Shown one piece after another: positions 25,366 to 34,338 of a stretch of 64,000 bases of DNA. The stretch is taken from the NCBI GenBank assembly GCA_020637635.1, contig JACKKB010000003.1:248001-312000 (forward strand). The letters run 5' to 3'. The notes under the pieces were generated by a model. It worked only from the letters and a program-made list of their open reading frames with translations, searched no databases and was not told where the DNA came from. The position numbers and the translations under genes were made by a program. This DNA is from Albidovulum sp. Its GTDB lineage: Bacteria; Pseudomonadota; Alphaproteobacteria; Rhodobacterales; Rhodobacteraceae. Positions within the stretch are counted from its first letter, which is position 1, and each line of letters opens with the position of its first letter.

Positions 25366-26283
25366 ATGGCCACGCCAAGGCGGCTTCTGCCCTCGATCTC
25401 GCTGCTCACCGCCTTCGAGGCCGTGATCCGCACCGGCTCGACGCTCGCGGCGGCGCGGGATCTCGATCTGACGCAGGGCACCGTCAGCCGGCTCGTGCAG
25501 ACGCTCGAAGCCCAGCTCGGTGTGACGCTCTTTCTGCGCGACCGACGCAGGCTGGTGCCGACCGACCACGCCCTTGCCTATGCGCGCGATATCGGCCGGG
25601 CGCTCGATCTGGTCTCGCGCGGGTCGATGCGGGTCCGCACCACCACCGGCGGCGGGACGCTCTCGCTCGCGATCCTGCCGACGCTCGGAACCCGCTGGCT
25701 TGCTCCGCGCCTGCCGCGCTTTCTGGCCGCCCATCCGGGGATCACGATCAATCTCGGGACCCGCCTCAAACCCTTCGACTTCGCCGAGGAGGGCTTTGAC
25801 GCGGCGATCCATTTCGGGCGCGACGACTGGGCCGGGGCGGCGGCGGCCAAGCTCTTCGATGAACGCCTGCATGCCGTCTGCGCCCCGGGCTTTCTCGCCC
25901 GCCACCCGGTCGCGACGGCGCGCGACCTCATCGGAAGACCGCTCCTGCAGCTCGAAACCCGCCCCAATGCCTGGTCGGCCTGGTTCCGCCATCACGATGT
26001 CCACGAGACGGTGCCGCTCGGGATGCTCTTCGACCAGTTCGCACCCATGGTTCAGGCGGTGATCCACGGTCTCGGGATCGCGCTTCTGCCCGAGTTTCTG
26101 GCACGACCCGAACTTGCCGACCGCAGGCTTGTCCCGGCCTTCGGTGGCCCCGTGCGGGGCGAAGGCAGCTACTACCTCGTCTGGCCCTCGACTGGCGCGG
26201 CCTTTCCGCCGCTGAACGCCTTTCGAGACTGGCTTCTGGCCGAAGCTGCCGATCCCGACGGCGAGGCGATGCTGCCCCGTTGA
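25366..26283 (+). CDS. LysR-family regulator, GcdR/GcvA-like
   Basis: Transcriptional regulator of 305 aa: N-terminal winged helix (LLTAFEAVIRTGSTLAAARD, with TQGTVSRLVQTLEAQLG) and a periplasmic-binding-like effector domain containing LAILPTLGTRWLAPRLPRF, the pattern of the GcvA subgroup. It is divergent from gcdH and probably senses glutarate, glutaryl-CoA or another lysine intermediate. A palindromic T-N11-A box directly precedes its ATG. Confidence 0.88.
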   Translation: MATPRRLLPSISLLTAFEAVIRTGSTLAAARDLDLTQGTVSRLVQTLEAQLGVTLFLRDRRRLVPTDHALAYARDIGRALDLVSRGSMRVRTTTGGGTLSLAILPTLGTRWLAPRLPRFLAAHPGITINLGTRLKPFDFAEEGFDAAIHFGRDDWAGAAAAKLFDERLHAVCAPGFLARHPVATARDLIGRPLLQLETRPNAWSAWFRHHDVHETVPLGMLFDQFAPMVQAVIHGLGIALLPEFLARPELADRRLVPAFGGPVRGEGSYYLVWPSTGAAFPPLNAFRDWLLAEAADPDGEAMLPR

Positions 26284-26314
26284 CCTTTTTCCGGCGAGGC
26301 CTCAGGGTTTCGCG

Positions 26315-26875
26315 ATGAACGCCCGATCCGACATTCACGACCGCCTGGCGCAATCGCTGCGCGGCGCACGCAAGGCCAAGGGGCTCAGCCTTGACGCGGT
26401 GGCCAAGCTCTCGGGCGTGAGCCGCTCGATGGTCAGCCAGATCGAACGCGGCGAATCAAGCCCGACCGTGGCGACGCTCTGGAACCTCACACAGGCGCTC
26501 CAGGTCGATTTCGCAGGGCTCTTGGAAAGCCGCACCACGCCCGGGATCGAGGTCATTCGCGCCGAGACCGCGCCGGTCATTGCCGGTCGCGGGCAGGGCG
26601 TGCGCATCCGCATCCTCTCGCCCGCCGAGGCGGCAGGCGAGCATGAGGTCTACGAACTGCACTTTGCCGACGGCGGCAAGCTCGTCAGCGACCCGCACGG
26701 ACCCGGCTGTCGAGAACATCTGACGGTCCTCGAAGGCTCGGTAAGTGTCGTCTCCGGCGAGGACCGGCAAGACCTTCGCCCCGGCGATACGGCACGCTAC
26801 TTCGCCGACCGTCCGCACCGGATCGAGGCTGCGGGCGGCGCGGCACGGGCGATCCTGATCGTCCAGAACAGCTGA
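26315..26875 (+). CDS. XRE-family regulator with C-terminal cupin domain
   Basis: A 186-aa regulator. Residues ~10-65 are a Cro/C1 helix-turn-helix (LRGARKAKGLSLDAVAKLSG, then SRSMVSQIERGESSPT), and ~115-185 a small cupin (HLTVLEGSVSVVSGEDRQDL, DTARYFADRPHRIEA). This architecture often controls amino-acid or polyamine catabolism and binds a small ligand in the cupin. It ends 102 bp before kbl on the same strand, so kbl-tdh is a natural target, although the LysR gene also lies only 31 bp upstream. Confidence 0.85.
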   Translation: MNARSDIHDRLAQSLRGARKAKGLSLDAVAKLSGVSRSMVSQIERGESSPTVATLWNLTQALQVDFAGLLESRTTPGIEVIRAETAPVIAGRGQGVRIRILSPAEAAGEHEVYELHFADGGKLVSDPHGPGCREHLTVLEGSVSVVSGEDRQDLRPGDTARYFADRPHRIEAAGGAARAILIVQNS

Positions 26876-26922
26876 TCGCCGGGGCAGTCGCTTTCCGCGA
26901 CGCCGGAGCGATCTCCGTGATG

Positions 26923-26950
26923 TTGACATGCGAGCCGAAGCGTCTATTCT
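26923..26950 (+). promoter_or_regulatory. Sigma70-type promoter of kbl-tdh
   Basis: TTGACA (26923-26928) and TATTCT (26945-26950) with a 16-bp spacer lie upstream of the kbl start; a GGAGG Shine-Dalgarno follows at 26963-26967. This is the clearest consensus-like promoter in the window. Confidence 0.65.
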
Positions 26951-26977
26951 GTCCGCGATATCGGAGGAACATCTGTC

Positions 26978-28168
26978 ATGACGGATAGCACCGCCTTTCT
27001 CGACCACCTGCGCGGCGAGCTCGCCCAGATCGAGGCCGAGGGACTGCTGAAGCGCGAGCGCCTCATCACCTCTGCCCAGGGCGCCCATGTCCGTGTCGCC
27101 GGCCGCGACGTGCTGAACCTCTGCGCCAACAACTATCTCGGGCTTGCCGATCATCCGGCACTGATCGCTGCCGCGCGGGGCGCCATGGAGGACCACGGCT
27201 ACGGCATGGCCTCGGTCCGCTTCATCTGCGGCACGCAGGATCTGCATCGGGCGTTGGAATCCCGCATCGCGACCTTCCTCGGAAAGGACGATTCCATACT
27301 CTTCGCCGCCTGTTTCGACGCCAATGGCGGCCTCTTCGAACCGCTTCTCGGGCCCGAGGACGCGATCGTCTCGGATGCCCTCAACCACGCCTCGATCATC
27401 GACGGCATCCGGCTCTGCAAGGCGAAGCGCTACCGCTATGCCAATTCCGACATGGCCGACCTCGAGGCGCAGCTGCGCGCCGCACGGGCAGACGGCGCCC
27501 GCTTTGTCCTGATCGCGACCGATGGCGTCTTCTCGATGGACGGTTACCTCGCGAATCTGCCCCAGATCGTCGCGCTGTCGCAGAAATACGGGGCGCTGAC
27601 CATGGTCGATGACTGCCACGCCACCGGCTTCATGGGCCCCGGGGGGCGCGGCACGCCGGCACACGCCGGCGTCAGCGTCGACATTCTGACCGGAACGCTC
27701 GGCAAGGCGCTGGGCGGCGCCTTGGGAGGCTACATCGCCGGGCCACAGCCGGTCATCGACCTTCTGCGTCAGCGCGCCCGTCCCTATCTCTTCTCGAACG
27801 CCCTGCCGCCCGCCGTGGTCGCCGCCGGCATCGCCGCGATCGACCTCGTCGAGACGGCAGACGATCTGCGCGCGCAGCTTTTCGACAACGCCCGCTACTG
27901 GCGTGCCGGGCTGAGCGATGCGGGTTTCACGCTTCTGAACGGGGAACATCCGATCGTCCCGGTCATGCTCGGCGAGGCACGGCTGGCGCAGTCCATGGCC
28001 GCGGCGCTCTTCGAGCGTGGCGTCTACGTTTCGGGCTTCTTCTTCCCGGTTGTGCCGAAAGGTCAGGCCCGGATCCGGACGCAGATGAACGCGAGACTTT
28101 CGCGCGAAGATCTGGACAGAGCGCTCGACGCCTTCCGGGCGGCGGGCAAGGCAACGGGGGCGATCTGA
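26978..28168 (+). CDS. kbl: Glycine C-acetyltransferase (2-amino-3-ketobutyrate CoA ligase)
   Basis: PLP enzyme of 396 aa that cleaves 2-amino-3-oxobutyrate with CoA to glycine and acetyl-CoA. Family marks are CANNYLGLADHP near the N-terminus, MVDDCHATGFMG with the Asp/His pair around PLP, and the Schiff-base Lys in TGTLGKALGGALGGY. Length matches E. coli Kbl (398 aa). It overlaps tdh by 2 bp (TGATG), giving the classical kbl-tdh threonine degradation operon. Confidence 0.95.
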   Translation: MTDSTAFLDHLRGELAQIEAEGLLKRERLITSAQGAHVRVAGRDVLNLCANNYLGLADHPALIAAARGAMEDHGYGMASVRFICGTQDLHRALESRIATFLGKDDSILFAACFDANGGLFEPLLGPEDAIVSDALNHASIIDGIRLCKAKRYRYANSDMADLEAQLRAARADGARFVLIATDGVFSMDGYLANLPQIVALSQKYGALTMVDDCHATGFMGPGGRGTPAHAGVSVDILTGTLGKALGGALGGYIAGPQPVIDLLRQRARPYLFSNALPPAVVAAGIAAIDLVETADDLRAQLFDNARYWRAGLSDAGFTLLNGEHPIVPVMLGEARLAQSMAAALFERGVYVSGFFFPVVPKGQARIRTQMNARLSREDLDRALDAFRAAGKATGAI

Positions 28169-29205
28169 TGCGCAACGACATGAAGGCACTTGCCAAGACG
28201 AAGCCGGAAACCGGGCTCTGGCTCGATCACCGCCCGGTGCCCGGGATCGGGCCCGACGACGTGCTGATCCGGATCCGCAAGACCGGCATCTGCGGCACCG
28301 ATATCCACATCTGGAACTGGGACGAATGGGCAGCGCGGACAGTGCCGCTCGGGCTTGTGACGGGTCACGAATTCGCGGGTGAAATCGTCGAGCTCGGCCG
28401 CAATGTGGAAGGGCTCACAATCGGCCAGCGATGCTCGGGCGAGGGGCATCTGATCGGCAAGCAGTCGCGCCAGAGCCGCGCCGGCAGGTTCCACCTCGAC
28501 CCGGCCACGCGCGGCATCGGCGTGAACGAACAGGGCGCCTTCGCCGAATACCTCCGCCTGCCCGCCTTCAACGTCGTGCCCCTGCCCGACGAGATCGACG
28601 ACGAAATCGGCGCGATCCTCGACCCGCTCGGCAATGCCGTTCACACCGCGCTGAGCTTCGATCTGGTGGGCGAGGACGTGCTGATCACCGGCGCAGGCCC
28701 GATCGGCGTTATGGCCGCCGCCGTCGCCCGCCACGTGGGCGCGCGCCACGTCGTGATCACCGACGTGAACCAGGACAGGCTCGACCTTGCCGGGAAGGTT
28801 GCCGACGTCATGCCGGTGAACGTTGCGCGGCAGGAGCTGAAAGAGGTCGAGGGCGCGCTGAAGATGAAGGAAGGCTTCGATGTCGGCATGGAAATGTCGG
28901 GAAACCAGGCCGCTCTCGACCAGATGATCGAGAACCTCGTCATGGGCGGCCGCATCGCCATGCTCGGCATTCCGCCCGGCAAGTCGCCCGTCGACTGGTC
29001 GCGCATCGTCTTCAAGGCGATCACGATCAAGGGTGTCTACGGCCGCGAGATCTTCGAGACCTGGTACAAGATGATCGCCATGCTCGAGAACGGGCTCGAT
29101 ATCCGTGGCGTCATCACGCACCGCTTCAAGCTCGCCGATTTCCGCGACGGCTTCGAGGTGATGCGGTCTGGCAAGAGCGGCAAGGTCGTCCTCGACTGGG
29201 ACTGA
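28168..29205 (+). CDS. tdh: L-threonine 3-dehydrogenase
   Basis: Zinc-dependent medium-chain dehydrogenase of 345 aa that oxidises threonine to 2-amino-3-oxobutyrate. Catalytic zinc ligands are in TGICGTDIHIW and TGHEFAGEIV; the NAD motif is ITGAGPIGVMAAAVARH. The structural-zinc loop that in E. coli Tdh carries four Cys (TCGHCRNC...LC) is replaced by a loop without any Cys (IGKQSRQSRAGRFHLD), so this enzyme should bind a single zinc. Coupled to kbl by a TGATG overlap; no terminator fits in the 6 bp before the convergent next gene. Confidence 0.93.
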   Translation: MRNDMKALAKTKPETGLWLDHRPVPGIGPDDVLIRIRKTGICGTDIHIWNWDEWAARTVPLGLVTGHEFAGEIVELGRNVEGLTIGQRCSGEGHLIGKQSRQSRAGRFHLDPATRGIGVNEQGAFAEYLRLPAFNVVPLPDEIDDEIGAILDPLGNAVHTALSFDLVGEDVLITGAGPIGVMAAAVARHVGARHVVITDVNQDRLDLAGKVADVMPVNVARQELKEVEGALKMKEGFDVGMEMSGNQAALDQMIENLVMGGRIAMLGIPPGKSPVDWSRIVFKAITIKGVYGREIFETWYKMIAMLENGLDIRGVITHRFKLADFRDGFEVMRSGKSGKVVLDWD

Positions 29206-29211
29206 CCGGCC

Positions 29212-30036
29212 CTATTTCGTGACCTTGACCGGCGCCGCCACCGCGGCCGGATCGCGCCGCACCTTGGCGAAGACCGGATAGTCCGCCTCCGCGAACTCTG
29301 CGGGGTCGGTCAGCTCGAACGCCTCGTAGAACCGCGCGACGCCGTAGTCGACAAGGTTCACATCCCTCCAGTTGGCGATGATCTCGTCATAGGCCTCGTT
29401 CAGGACCGTGTTGCCGGGCGAAAGGTTCGAGACGAGCACGAGCCCGGTCGGGCGGCATGAGAGCACCGTGAGCTTCACCTCGGGCCGGTACTTCCGCAGG
29501 ATCGGGATCAGCTTCCAGACATCCCCGGTCCAGGGTCCGCGCGGCAGGTTGTCGAGATCGCGCGTCAGCATCCGTTCGTTGAAGGGCACGCAGTCGTGCA
29601 TCGCGATCACGCCGCCGGCCTCGCTGTTGGCCTCGGTGTTCATGAAGTCGCGCAACAGGAACTCGAAAAGATGCATCCCGTCGAGAAACGAGAAGCCGAG
29701 CCTGATCTGCATCTGGTCGAGAAAGCCCGAGGCGAAGAAATCGTCGCTCGTTTCCTGAAAGACGAAGAGCCGGCGCTTGTCACCGATGATATTGTGCTCG
29801 GCCTTGAAGAACGGATCGACTGCGATCGTGTTGGCCCGCACCGGCGCGAAGGTGCGCCCTGCCCGGCAGCCGATTTCCATGTACCAGTCGAACCCGACCT
29901 TTTCGTGCAGGCCGTCGAGAAAGCTCGCGTAGCGCTGGCCGGTGTTGCGGCGGAACCCCGTATCGCCGGAACCGGTCGCCTCGTCCCGGTCGTCTTCTGC
30001 AATGTCGATCACGGCTTCGGTGTCTTTCTGGGCCAA
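29212..30036 (-). CDS. Methyltransferase-like protein (Methyltransf_24 type), TTG start
   Basis: A 274-aa protein with a Rossmann SAM-binding-like core: YMEIGCRAGRTFA stands for motif I, then TIAVDPFFKAEH, FSFLDGMHLFEFLLRDF and IAMHDCVPFNERM, similar to the Methyltransf_24 family. The start is a TTG at 30036 preceded by AGGAGG at 7 nt spacing; a longer frame would overlap the divergent glycosyltransferase gene and is rejected. It faces the glycosyltransferase gene across a 199-bp divergent region, so it may modify the same surface glycan. Motif I is somewhat degenerate and activity is unproven. Confidence 0.65.
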   Translation of the reverse strand: MAQKDTEAVIDIAEDDRDEATGSGDTGFRRNTGQRYASFLDGLHEKVGFDWYMEIGCRAGRTFAPVRANTIAVDPFFKAEHNIIGDKRRLFVFQETSDDFFASGFLDQMQIRLGFSFLDGMHLFEFLLRDFMNTEANSEAGGVIAMHDCVPFNERMLTRDLDNLPRGPWTGDVWKLIPILRKYRPEVKLTVLSCRPTGLVLVSNLSPGNTVLNEAYDEIIANWRDVNLVDYGVARFYEAFELTDPAEFAEADYPVFAKVRRDPAAVAAPVKVTK

Positions 30037-30235
30037 GGGGTCGCCTCCTGCCTTTTGTCTGCTGCTCGCGATCTCGGTAGCAACGCCGCGTCGCCGCGTC
30101 AACGAAACGCTGACGATCAGCGGACGCTGCGCCGCATTGTCGTCAGAAATAGGATGACATGCCGGCTTCCATTTCGCATATCTACGGGCAAGCCCGCTGC
30201 CCCGCAGCGGATCCCACGGCAATCGGGAGCCGCGT

Positions 30236-31120
30236 TTGTCCACCTTCTGCGTTGCCGCCGTTGTCAATGAACCCGCCCCGATCCTGCGCCGCTTCGTGGC
30301 CTGGTATCGCGCGCTCGGTGCGGCACGGATCGTTCTCTACTTCGACGATCCCTCCGATCCGGAACTGCCGGAGGCGGAAGCGGATCCGATCGTCCAGCCG
30401 GTTCGCTGCACTGCGGGCTTCTGGCAATCGCTCGGCCTCACCCCCGAGACCCGCTTTACACTGCGCCAGAACGCGGCCCTGAGTGCGGCCTACAGGAACC
30501 TGCGGGAAGACTGGCTTCTCGCGGTCGACGCCGACGAGCTTCTGTTTCTGCGCGCGGGCAGCGTCGCTGCGCTTCTGGACGGGCAGCCGCAGGACGTCCG
30601 CAGCCTGATGATCGAACCCGCGGAATTCGTTCAGGGCCCGGACGATGCGGCGACGTTCCGGCTCCCGATCGGGCGCGCTGTCGTCAACCGGCTCTATGGG
30701 TCGGATGCCGAGATCTTCCGCAAGCGTCACGGCATGATAGGCCACTCGGTCGGCAAGGCCTTTCACCGCCGCGGCCAGGACGGCATTCGGCTGCGTCAGC
30801 ACTGGGCGGTGGCGCCGGACGGGCAGCCCGTGCCCTACCGGACCCTCGGCCGCAACGAGGGCGCGCATCTCCTGCACTATCTTGCCCCCGACTACGGGGT
30901 CTGGCGCCGCAAGATGGAATGGCGCCTTGCCTCGAACGGATTTCCCGAGCGTGTGAAGGCGGTTTTCGACGAGATCCGCGCCGTCGAGGCCGATCCCGAA
31001 GCGGCCTATGCGGGTCTTTACGCGCGGCTCCACCGGATCGGCCCCGAATTGCGCGACGCGCTGCGGCGTGAGGATGCGCTGCTCGAACTCGCGGCCGACA
31101 GGGCACCGGAGGCGGTTTGA
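30236..31120 (+). CDS. Glycosyltransferase family 2-like protein (Glyco_tranf_2_4 type)
   Basis: A 294-aa protein beginning FCVAAVVNEPAPILRRFVAWYRALGAARIVLYFDD, the start pattern of Glyco_tranf_2_4/GT92-like glycosyltransferases. The metal-binding D-x-D region is WLLAVDADELLFLR. The start codon is TTG at 30236, six bases after GGGAG; no ATG fits the family start. It heads a short plus-strand pair with the next gene (2-bp gap). Likely adds a sugar to a cell-surface polysaccharide or lipid. Confidence 0.75.
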   Translation: MSTFCVAAVVNEPAPILRRFVAWYRALGAARIVLYFDDPSDPELPEAEADPIVQPVRCTAGFWQSLGLTPETRFTLRQNAALSAAYRNLREDWLLAVDADELLFLRAGSVAALLDGQPQDVRSLMIEPAEFVQGPDDAATFRLPIGRAVVNRLYGSDAEIFRKRHGMIGHSVGKAFHRRGQDGIRLRQHWAVAPDGQPVPYRTLGRNEGAHLLHYLAPDYGVWRRKMEWRLASNGFPERVKAVFDEIRAVEADPEAAYAGLYARLHRIGPELRDALRREDALLELAADRAPEAV

Positions 31121-31122
31121 CC

Positions 31123-32313
31123 ATGGCGCGAAACACCTCGGGCAGGCGTGAGAGACCCCGCAAGAAGACCAAGGCCCGCAAGGAGGGCGAACCCTTCATC
31201 GCGGTGCCGCCCGATCCCGGCATGCGCCGCTGTGCAGTGATGCAGATCGAGGCCCGGCACGAAGAGACGCTGCCCTCGGTCATCGATGCGGCGAACCGCG
31301 CCGGCTACTATCCGCACGTCTTCCTCAACAACCGCTGCAAGCGGCTGCGCGGCGACATTTTCGCCGAGGTGCCGGGCCTGAAGGCCGAGATCAGCTATTG
31401 CAACTTCGGCAGCGACGAAGGGACCGGCGAGATCGGCGCGGCAGGTCAGGCGGCCCTTCTGCGCACCCAGGAGGATGACATCGATTTCGTGGTGATGAAT
31501 TCCTTCAACCGCGAAACCGCAGTGAACTGGGCGCGCACGATCGAAAAGCCGGTGCTCGCGATCGTGCACAACCTCGATCAGTTCCTGACCGACGACTTCT
31601 CGGCCCCGGCAGTTGCCGATCCGCGGTTCCAGTTCATCGCACTCGGCTGGCATGTGGCCGCCGAACTCATCGCCCGGATCGGCAAGGCCGAGATGGACCG
31701 TGTCGACGTGATCGAACCCTGTCACTGGAGCATGGGCGATCCGGCGCCACGCGGCGGCCTGCCCCGACGCATCGCGATCCCGGGGTCGATTTCCACCCGG
31801 ACCAGAGACTATCCCGGCCTGATCGGGGCCGTTGCCGCCGATCCCGCCCGCTTCGCCGACATCCGCTTCGTGCTCGGTTCCGGCGGCAAGGACCGCGACG
31901 CCGTCGAGGCGGAGGTGCGCGCGCGCGGCCTTGAAGGCGCCTTCGAATTCCTGCCGATCCGCGGCGAACAGGTGCCCCACCCGGCCTATTTCGCCTCGCT
32001 TCGCGACGCCCAGGCGATCCTGCCGCTCATGCCCGACGACTTCGACCAGTATCAGCGGATCAAGATCACCTCGTCGGTCTCCGCCTCGGCGGGCTTCGCG
32101 GTGCCGATCCTCATGGATCGCTGGTCGCGGGCCTGCTACCGGCTGCCGATGATCGTCACCGACCACGGCCTTGACGCCACGCTCGATCGGCTGCTGTCGC
32201 TCACCGAGGCCGAGCTTGATGCCTGCCGGACCGATCTCATCGCCTATCGCCGCGCCGCGCTGGAGGAAAACGGCCACGCCTTTGCCCGGCTGGCGGGCCG
32301 CGCGCGCCGCTAG
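31123..32313 (+). CDS. Probable glycosyltransferase (GT-B-like), function unassigned
   Basis: A 396-aa soluble protein with a basic N-terminus. The C-terminal half resembles a group-1 glycosyltransferase: IAIPGSISTRTRDYPGLIGAV, DIRFVLGSGGKDRD, and a conserved stretch around DDFDQYQRIKITSSVSASAG. ATG at 31123 chosen (GGAGG upstream) over a TTG two codons earlier. The gene follows the preceding glycosyltransferase by 2 bp. Its stop (TAG) shares the sequence CTAG with the stop of the convergent sulfotransferase-like gene. Donor and acceptor unknown. Confidence 0.6.
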   Translation: MARNTSGRRERPRKKTKARKEGEPFIAVPPDPGMRRCAVMQIEARHEETLPSVIDAANRAGYYPHVFLNNRCKRLRGDIFAEVPGLKAEISYCNFGSDEGTGEIGAAGQAALLRTQEDDIDFVVMNSFNRETAVNWARTIEKPVLAIVHNLDQFLTDDFSAPAVADPRFQFIALGWHVAAELIARIGKAEMDRVDVIEPCHWSMGDPAPRGGLPRRIAIPGSISTRTRDYPGLIGAVAADPARFADIRFVLGSGGKDRDAVEAEVRARGLEGAFEFLPIRGEQVPHPAYFASLRDAQAILPLMPDDFDQYQRIKITSSVSASAGFAVPILMDRWSRACYRLPMIVTDHGLDATLDRLLSLTEAELDACRTDLIAYRRAALEENGHAFARLAGRARR

Positions 32314-33137
32314 GCGTTCTTGCGGCGGCCGCGCTTCCTGCGCCCGCCGCCCCTCTCGCCGTCCTTCCAGAAGACCGGACGATTGCCGCGATACTTGTCA
32401 GGGTCGACTTCGGCCGTGTCGCCTTCGTGGCGGAAATCCTCGGCCCGCGTCAGGAAATCCGGCGCGAGGAAATCGACAAGCCTCTGCGGTGCGTCATGCT
32501 TGATGTCGAAGACCAGAAGCCGCCCCGGCTTGTCGGCGAAGAACGCCGGCACCTCGGCATGATGCCGGTCCCAGTCCTCTGACCAATGCGCGATTACGGC
32601 ATCGACATCATCAACCTTCAGCGCCTTGCCATAGCGCCGCGCATAGGCGCCGGCACCGTGGTTCAGCCGGCTGCGAATCCAGCCCTCCTTGTCGCGCGTG
32701 TTCAGGATGAAATAGGAATTCGGGTAATAGGCATGAAGCTCGCGGAAGTAATGTGCCCCCTCGATCGCATGATCGCGCGTCACCTGCTGTATGTCCGTGA
32801 AGGCCACATTCTCGTCGATCCGGCCCAGGAGCGGCTTCTTGCCGGCCGCGAGGTTGTCTCGGATCGAACAGGCGAGGAGCCCGCGGTTAAAATGCGCCGA
32901 GGCGATGCCGGCGCGCTGCAGGAACCGGTAGAGGCTGCGCGTCCCGCATTTGTTGTAGCCGATCTGGAAGATCCGCGTCGTCCGCGCCCGGTGACTGTCG
33001 AACCGCGCAGGCGGCACGCGCCCGTTCAGTTCGCTCGCCTCGACCTCGCCGAGGCCGGCCTCGAACCCTTCGAGGTTCAGTGGCACGCGCGCTCCCGTCG
33101 CGTCGGGCGACAGCAATAGATGCGTCGCGGCACTCAT
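32310..33137 (-). CDS. Sulfotransferase-family protein
   Basis: A 275-aa protein. IFQIGYNKCGTRSLYRFL is the 5'-phosphosulfate loop of PAPS-dependent sulfotransferases (GxxKxGTxSL type), followed by ARTRDKEG-type region seen here as FILNTRDKEGWIRSR, the 3'-phosphate site. The C-terminus is strikingly basic (GGGRRKRGRRKN), as is the tail of its neighbours, perhaps for membrane contact. It overlaps the GT61 gene by 4 bp and is probably used to sulfate a surface glycan. Could be a relative with another function; motif evidence is good for fold. Confidence 0.75.
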   Translation of the reverse strand: MSAATHLLLSPDATGARVPLNLEGFEAGLGEVEASELNGRVPPARFDSHRARTTRIFQIGYNKCGTRSLYRFLQRAGIASAHFNRGLLACSIRDNLAAGKKPLLGRIDENVAFTDIQQVTRDHAIEGAHYFRELHAYYPNSYFILNTRDKEGWIRSRLNHGAGAYARRYGKALKVDDVDAVIAHWSEDWDRHHAEVPAFFADKPGRLLVFDIKHDAPQRLVDFLAPDFLTRAEDFRHEGDTAEVDPDKYRGNRPVFWKDGERGGGRRKRGRRKNA

Positions 33138-34330
33138 GCGCCAGCCTCCGGCCCGGTTTCACGCGGAATTGCGATGTAGTCCATGCCGAACTCGCTGCGC
33201 AGCTTGTCGATCTCGGCATCGCGCCAGACCGGGTCGAGGTTCGGCCAGGCCGGCCCGTCCGGCGCAACGAAACCGCCCCGCGCAAGAAGCCGCTGCAGCC
33301 CGGGCATGTCGAGCTCGCCGAGCGAGAAGCGGTCGGCCCGGGCGCGGTCCCGCAGCACCCAGTCGGCGCGGATCGCATCGATCACATCCGGCGCGCGGTG
33401 CATGAAGGCCTTCAGATGGATCACGATCGCGTTGCTCATCGACGAACTGCGCCGCCGGATCATCGCCACCCGCTGGGCGTTCGAGCCGACGAAAGCCGCC
33501 AGATGCAGCGCCGAGCCATCGAGCGCGATGATCCTCTGCGCCGCGCGATACCGCGCGATCTGGGTTTCGAGCCTGTTCTGTTGCGGGTGAAAGATCTCGT
33601 AGCCCTCGCGCGCCAGATGCTCTTCAAGAAGGCTCTCGCCCAGCGCCCCGCCGCGTTTGGGTCCGAGCGCGGAGCGCGAGATATAGAGCCGCTCCGGCCC
33701 TTCGGGCGCGATGTCGCGCGCGAAGCGTTCGGTGAAGAGCTGGCGGAACTTCGGCGTGCCGATGGTGATCCGGCCGAGCCCGAACCCCTGCCCGGGAACA
33801 TGGAGCCGCTCGACCCGTGTCGGCGCAAGCGCGACCTCGATCGGAAGATCGCACTGGAGAAGCTTCAGGAAGGTGCGGTGAAACTCGGTCGGCTCGCCGT
33901 TGCGCTTGTGCAGGAAGACGATGCCGTCAATCTGGCCCTCGAGCTCCGGCAAGGCCCAGAGCCTTGGCGTGCTCTCGGTCAGGAAATGGCCGAAATGGTT
34001 CAGCAGCACCCCGCCCCAGAGCCAGCTCCCCCGAAGCGTTGCCTGTGCAGCGGGAACCGTTGCCGGCGGCAGCAGCAGCGGCCGGCCGCGGCGCCAGTGG
34101 ACGGCGGCATCGACAAAGCGGTCGCGATCGTCGATGACGCCGCCCTGCTGCACCATCCCGGCGCCAGAGGTAGGCACGACGAGCGCGTCGTCGAGTGTCA
34201 CGATGTTTTCCGACCAGCCGCCCTGCGCCGAGGGCACGCCGCGGGGATCGTCGCGGTCGGTGATCGGCACGATCGCGGCCGGCGGCCGTTCCGGCGCCTG
34301 CCCGTCGTGCCGTTGCTTCCTTCCTGCCAT
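33134..34330 (-). CDS. Glycosyltransferase 61 family protein (DUF563)
   Basis: A 398-aa protein with GT61 hallmarks: WGGVLLNHFGHFLTESTPRLW (the H-x-x-H-F-L-E region), ERLYISRSALG, and the C-terminal EIFHPQQ... with ALDGSALHLAAF. Bacterial GT61 proteins add sugars to capsular or exopolysaccharides. Start set at the ATG at 34330, 8 bp after the upstream gene's stop; the longer open frame lies inside that gene. Overlaps the sulfotransferase start (ATGA), so the two are likely made together. Confidence 0.75.
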   Translation of the reverse strand: MAGRKQRHDGQAPERPPAAIVPITDRDDPRGVPSAQGGWSENIVTLDDALVVPTSGAGMVQQGGVIDDRDRFVDAAVHWRRGRPLLLPPATVPAAQATLRGSWLWGGVLLNHFGHFLTESTPRLWALPELEGQIDGIVFLHKRNGEPTEFHRTFLKLLQCDLPIEVALAPTRVERLHVPGQGFGLGRITIGTPKFRQLFTERFARDIAPEGPERLYISRSALGPKRGGALGESLLEEHLAREGYEIFHPQQNRLETQIARYRAAQRIIALDGSALHLAAFVGSNAQRVAMIRRRSSSMSNAIVIHLKAFMHRAPDVIDAIRADWVLRDRARADRFSLGELDMPGLQRLLARGGFVAPDGPAWPNLDPVWRDAEIDKLRSEFGMDYIAIPRETGPEAGA

Positions 34331-34338
34331 CGCTGCCC

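Noticed and set aside
29212..30267. Longer 351-residue version of the methyltransferase-like gene
   Set aside because: It would overlap the start of the divergent glycosyltransferase gene, and the ribosome site at 30040-30050 supports the TTG at 30036.
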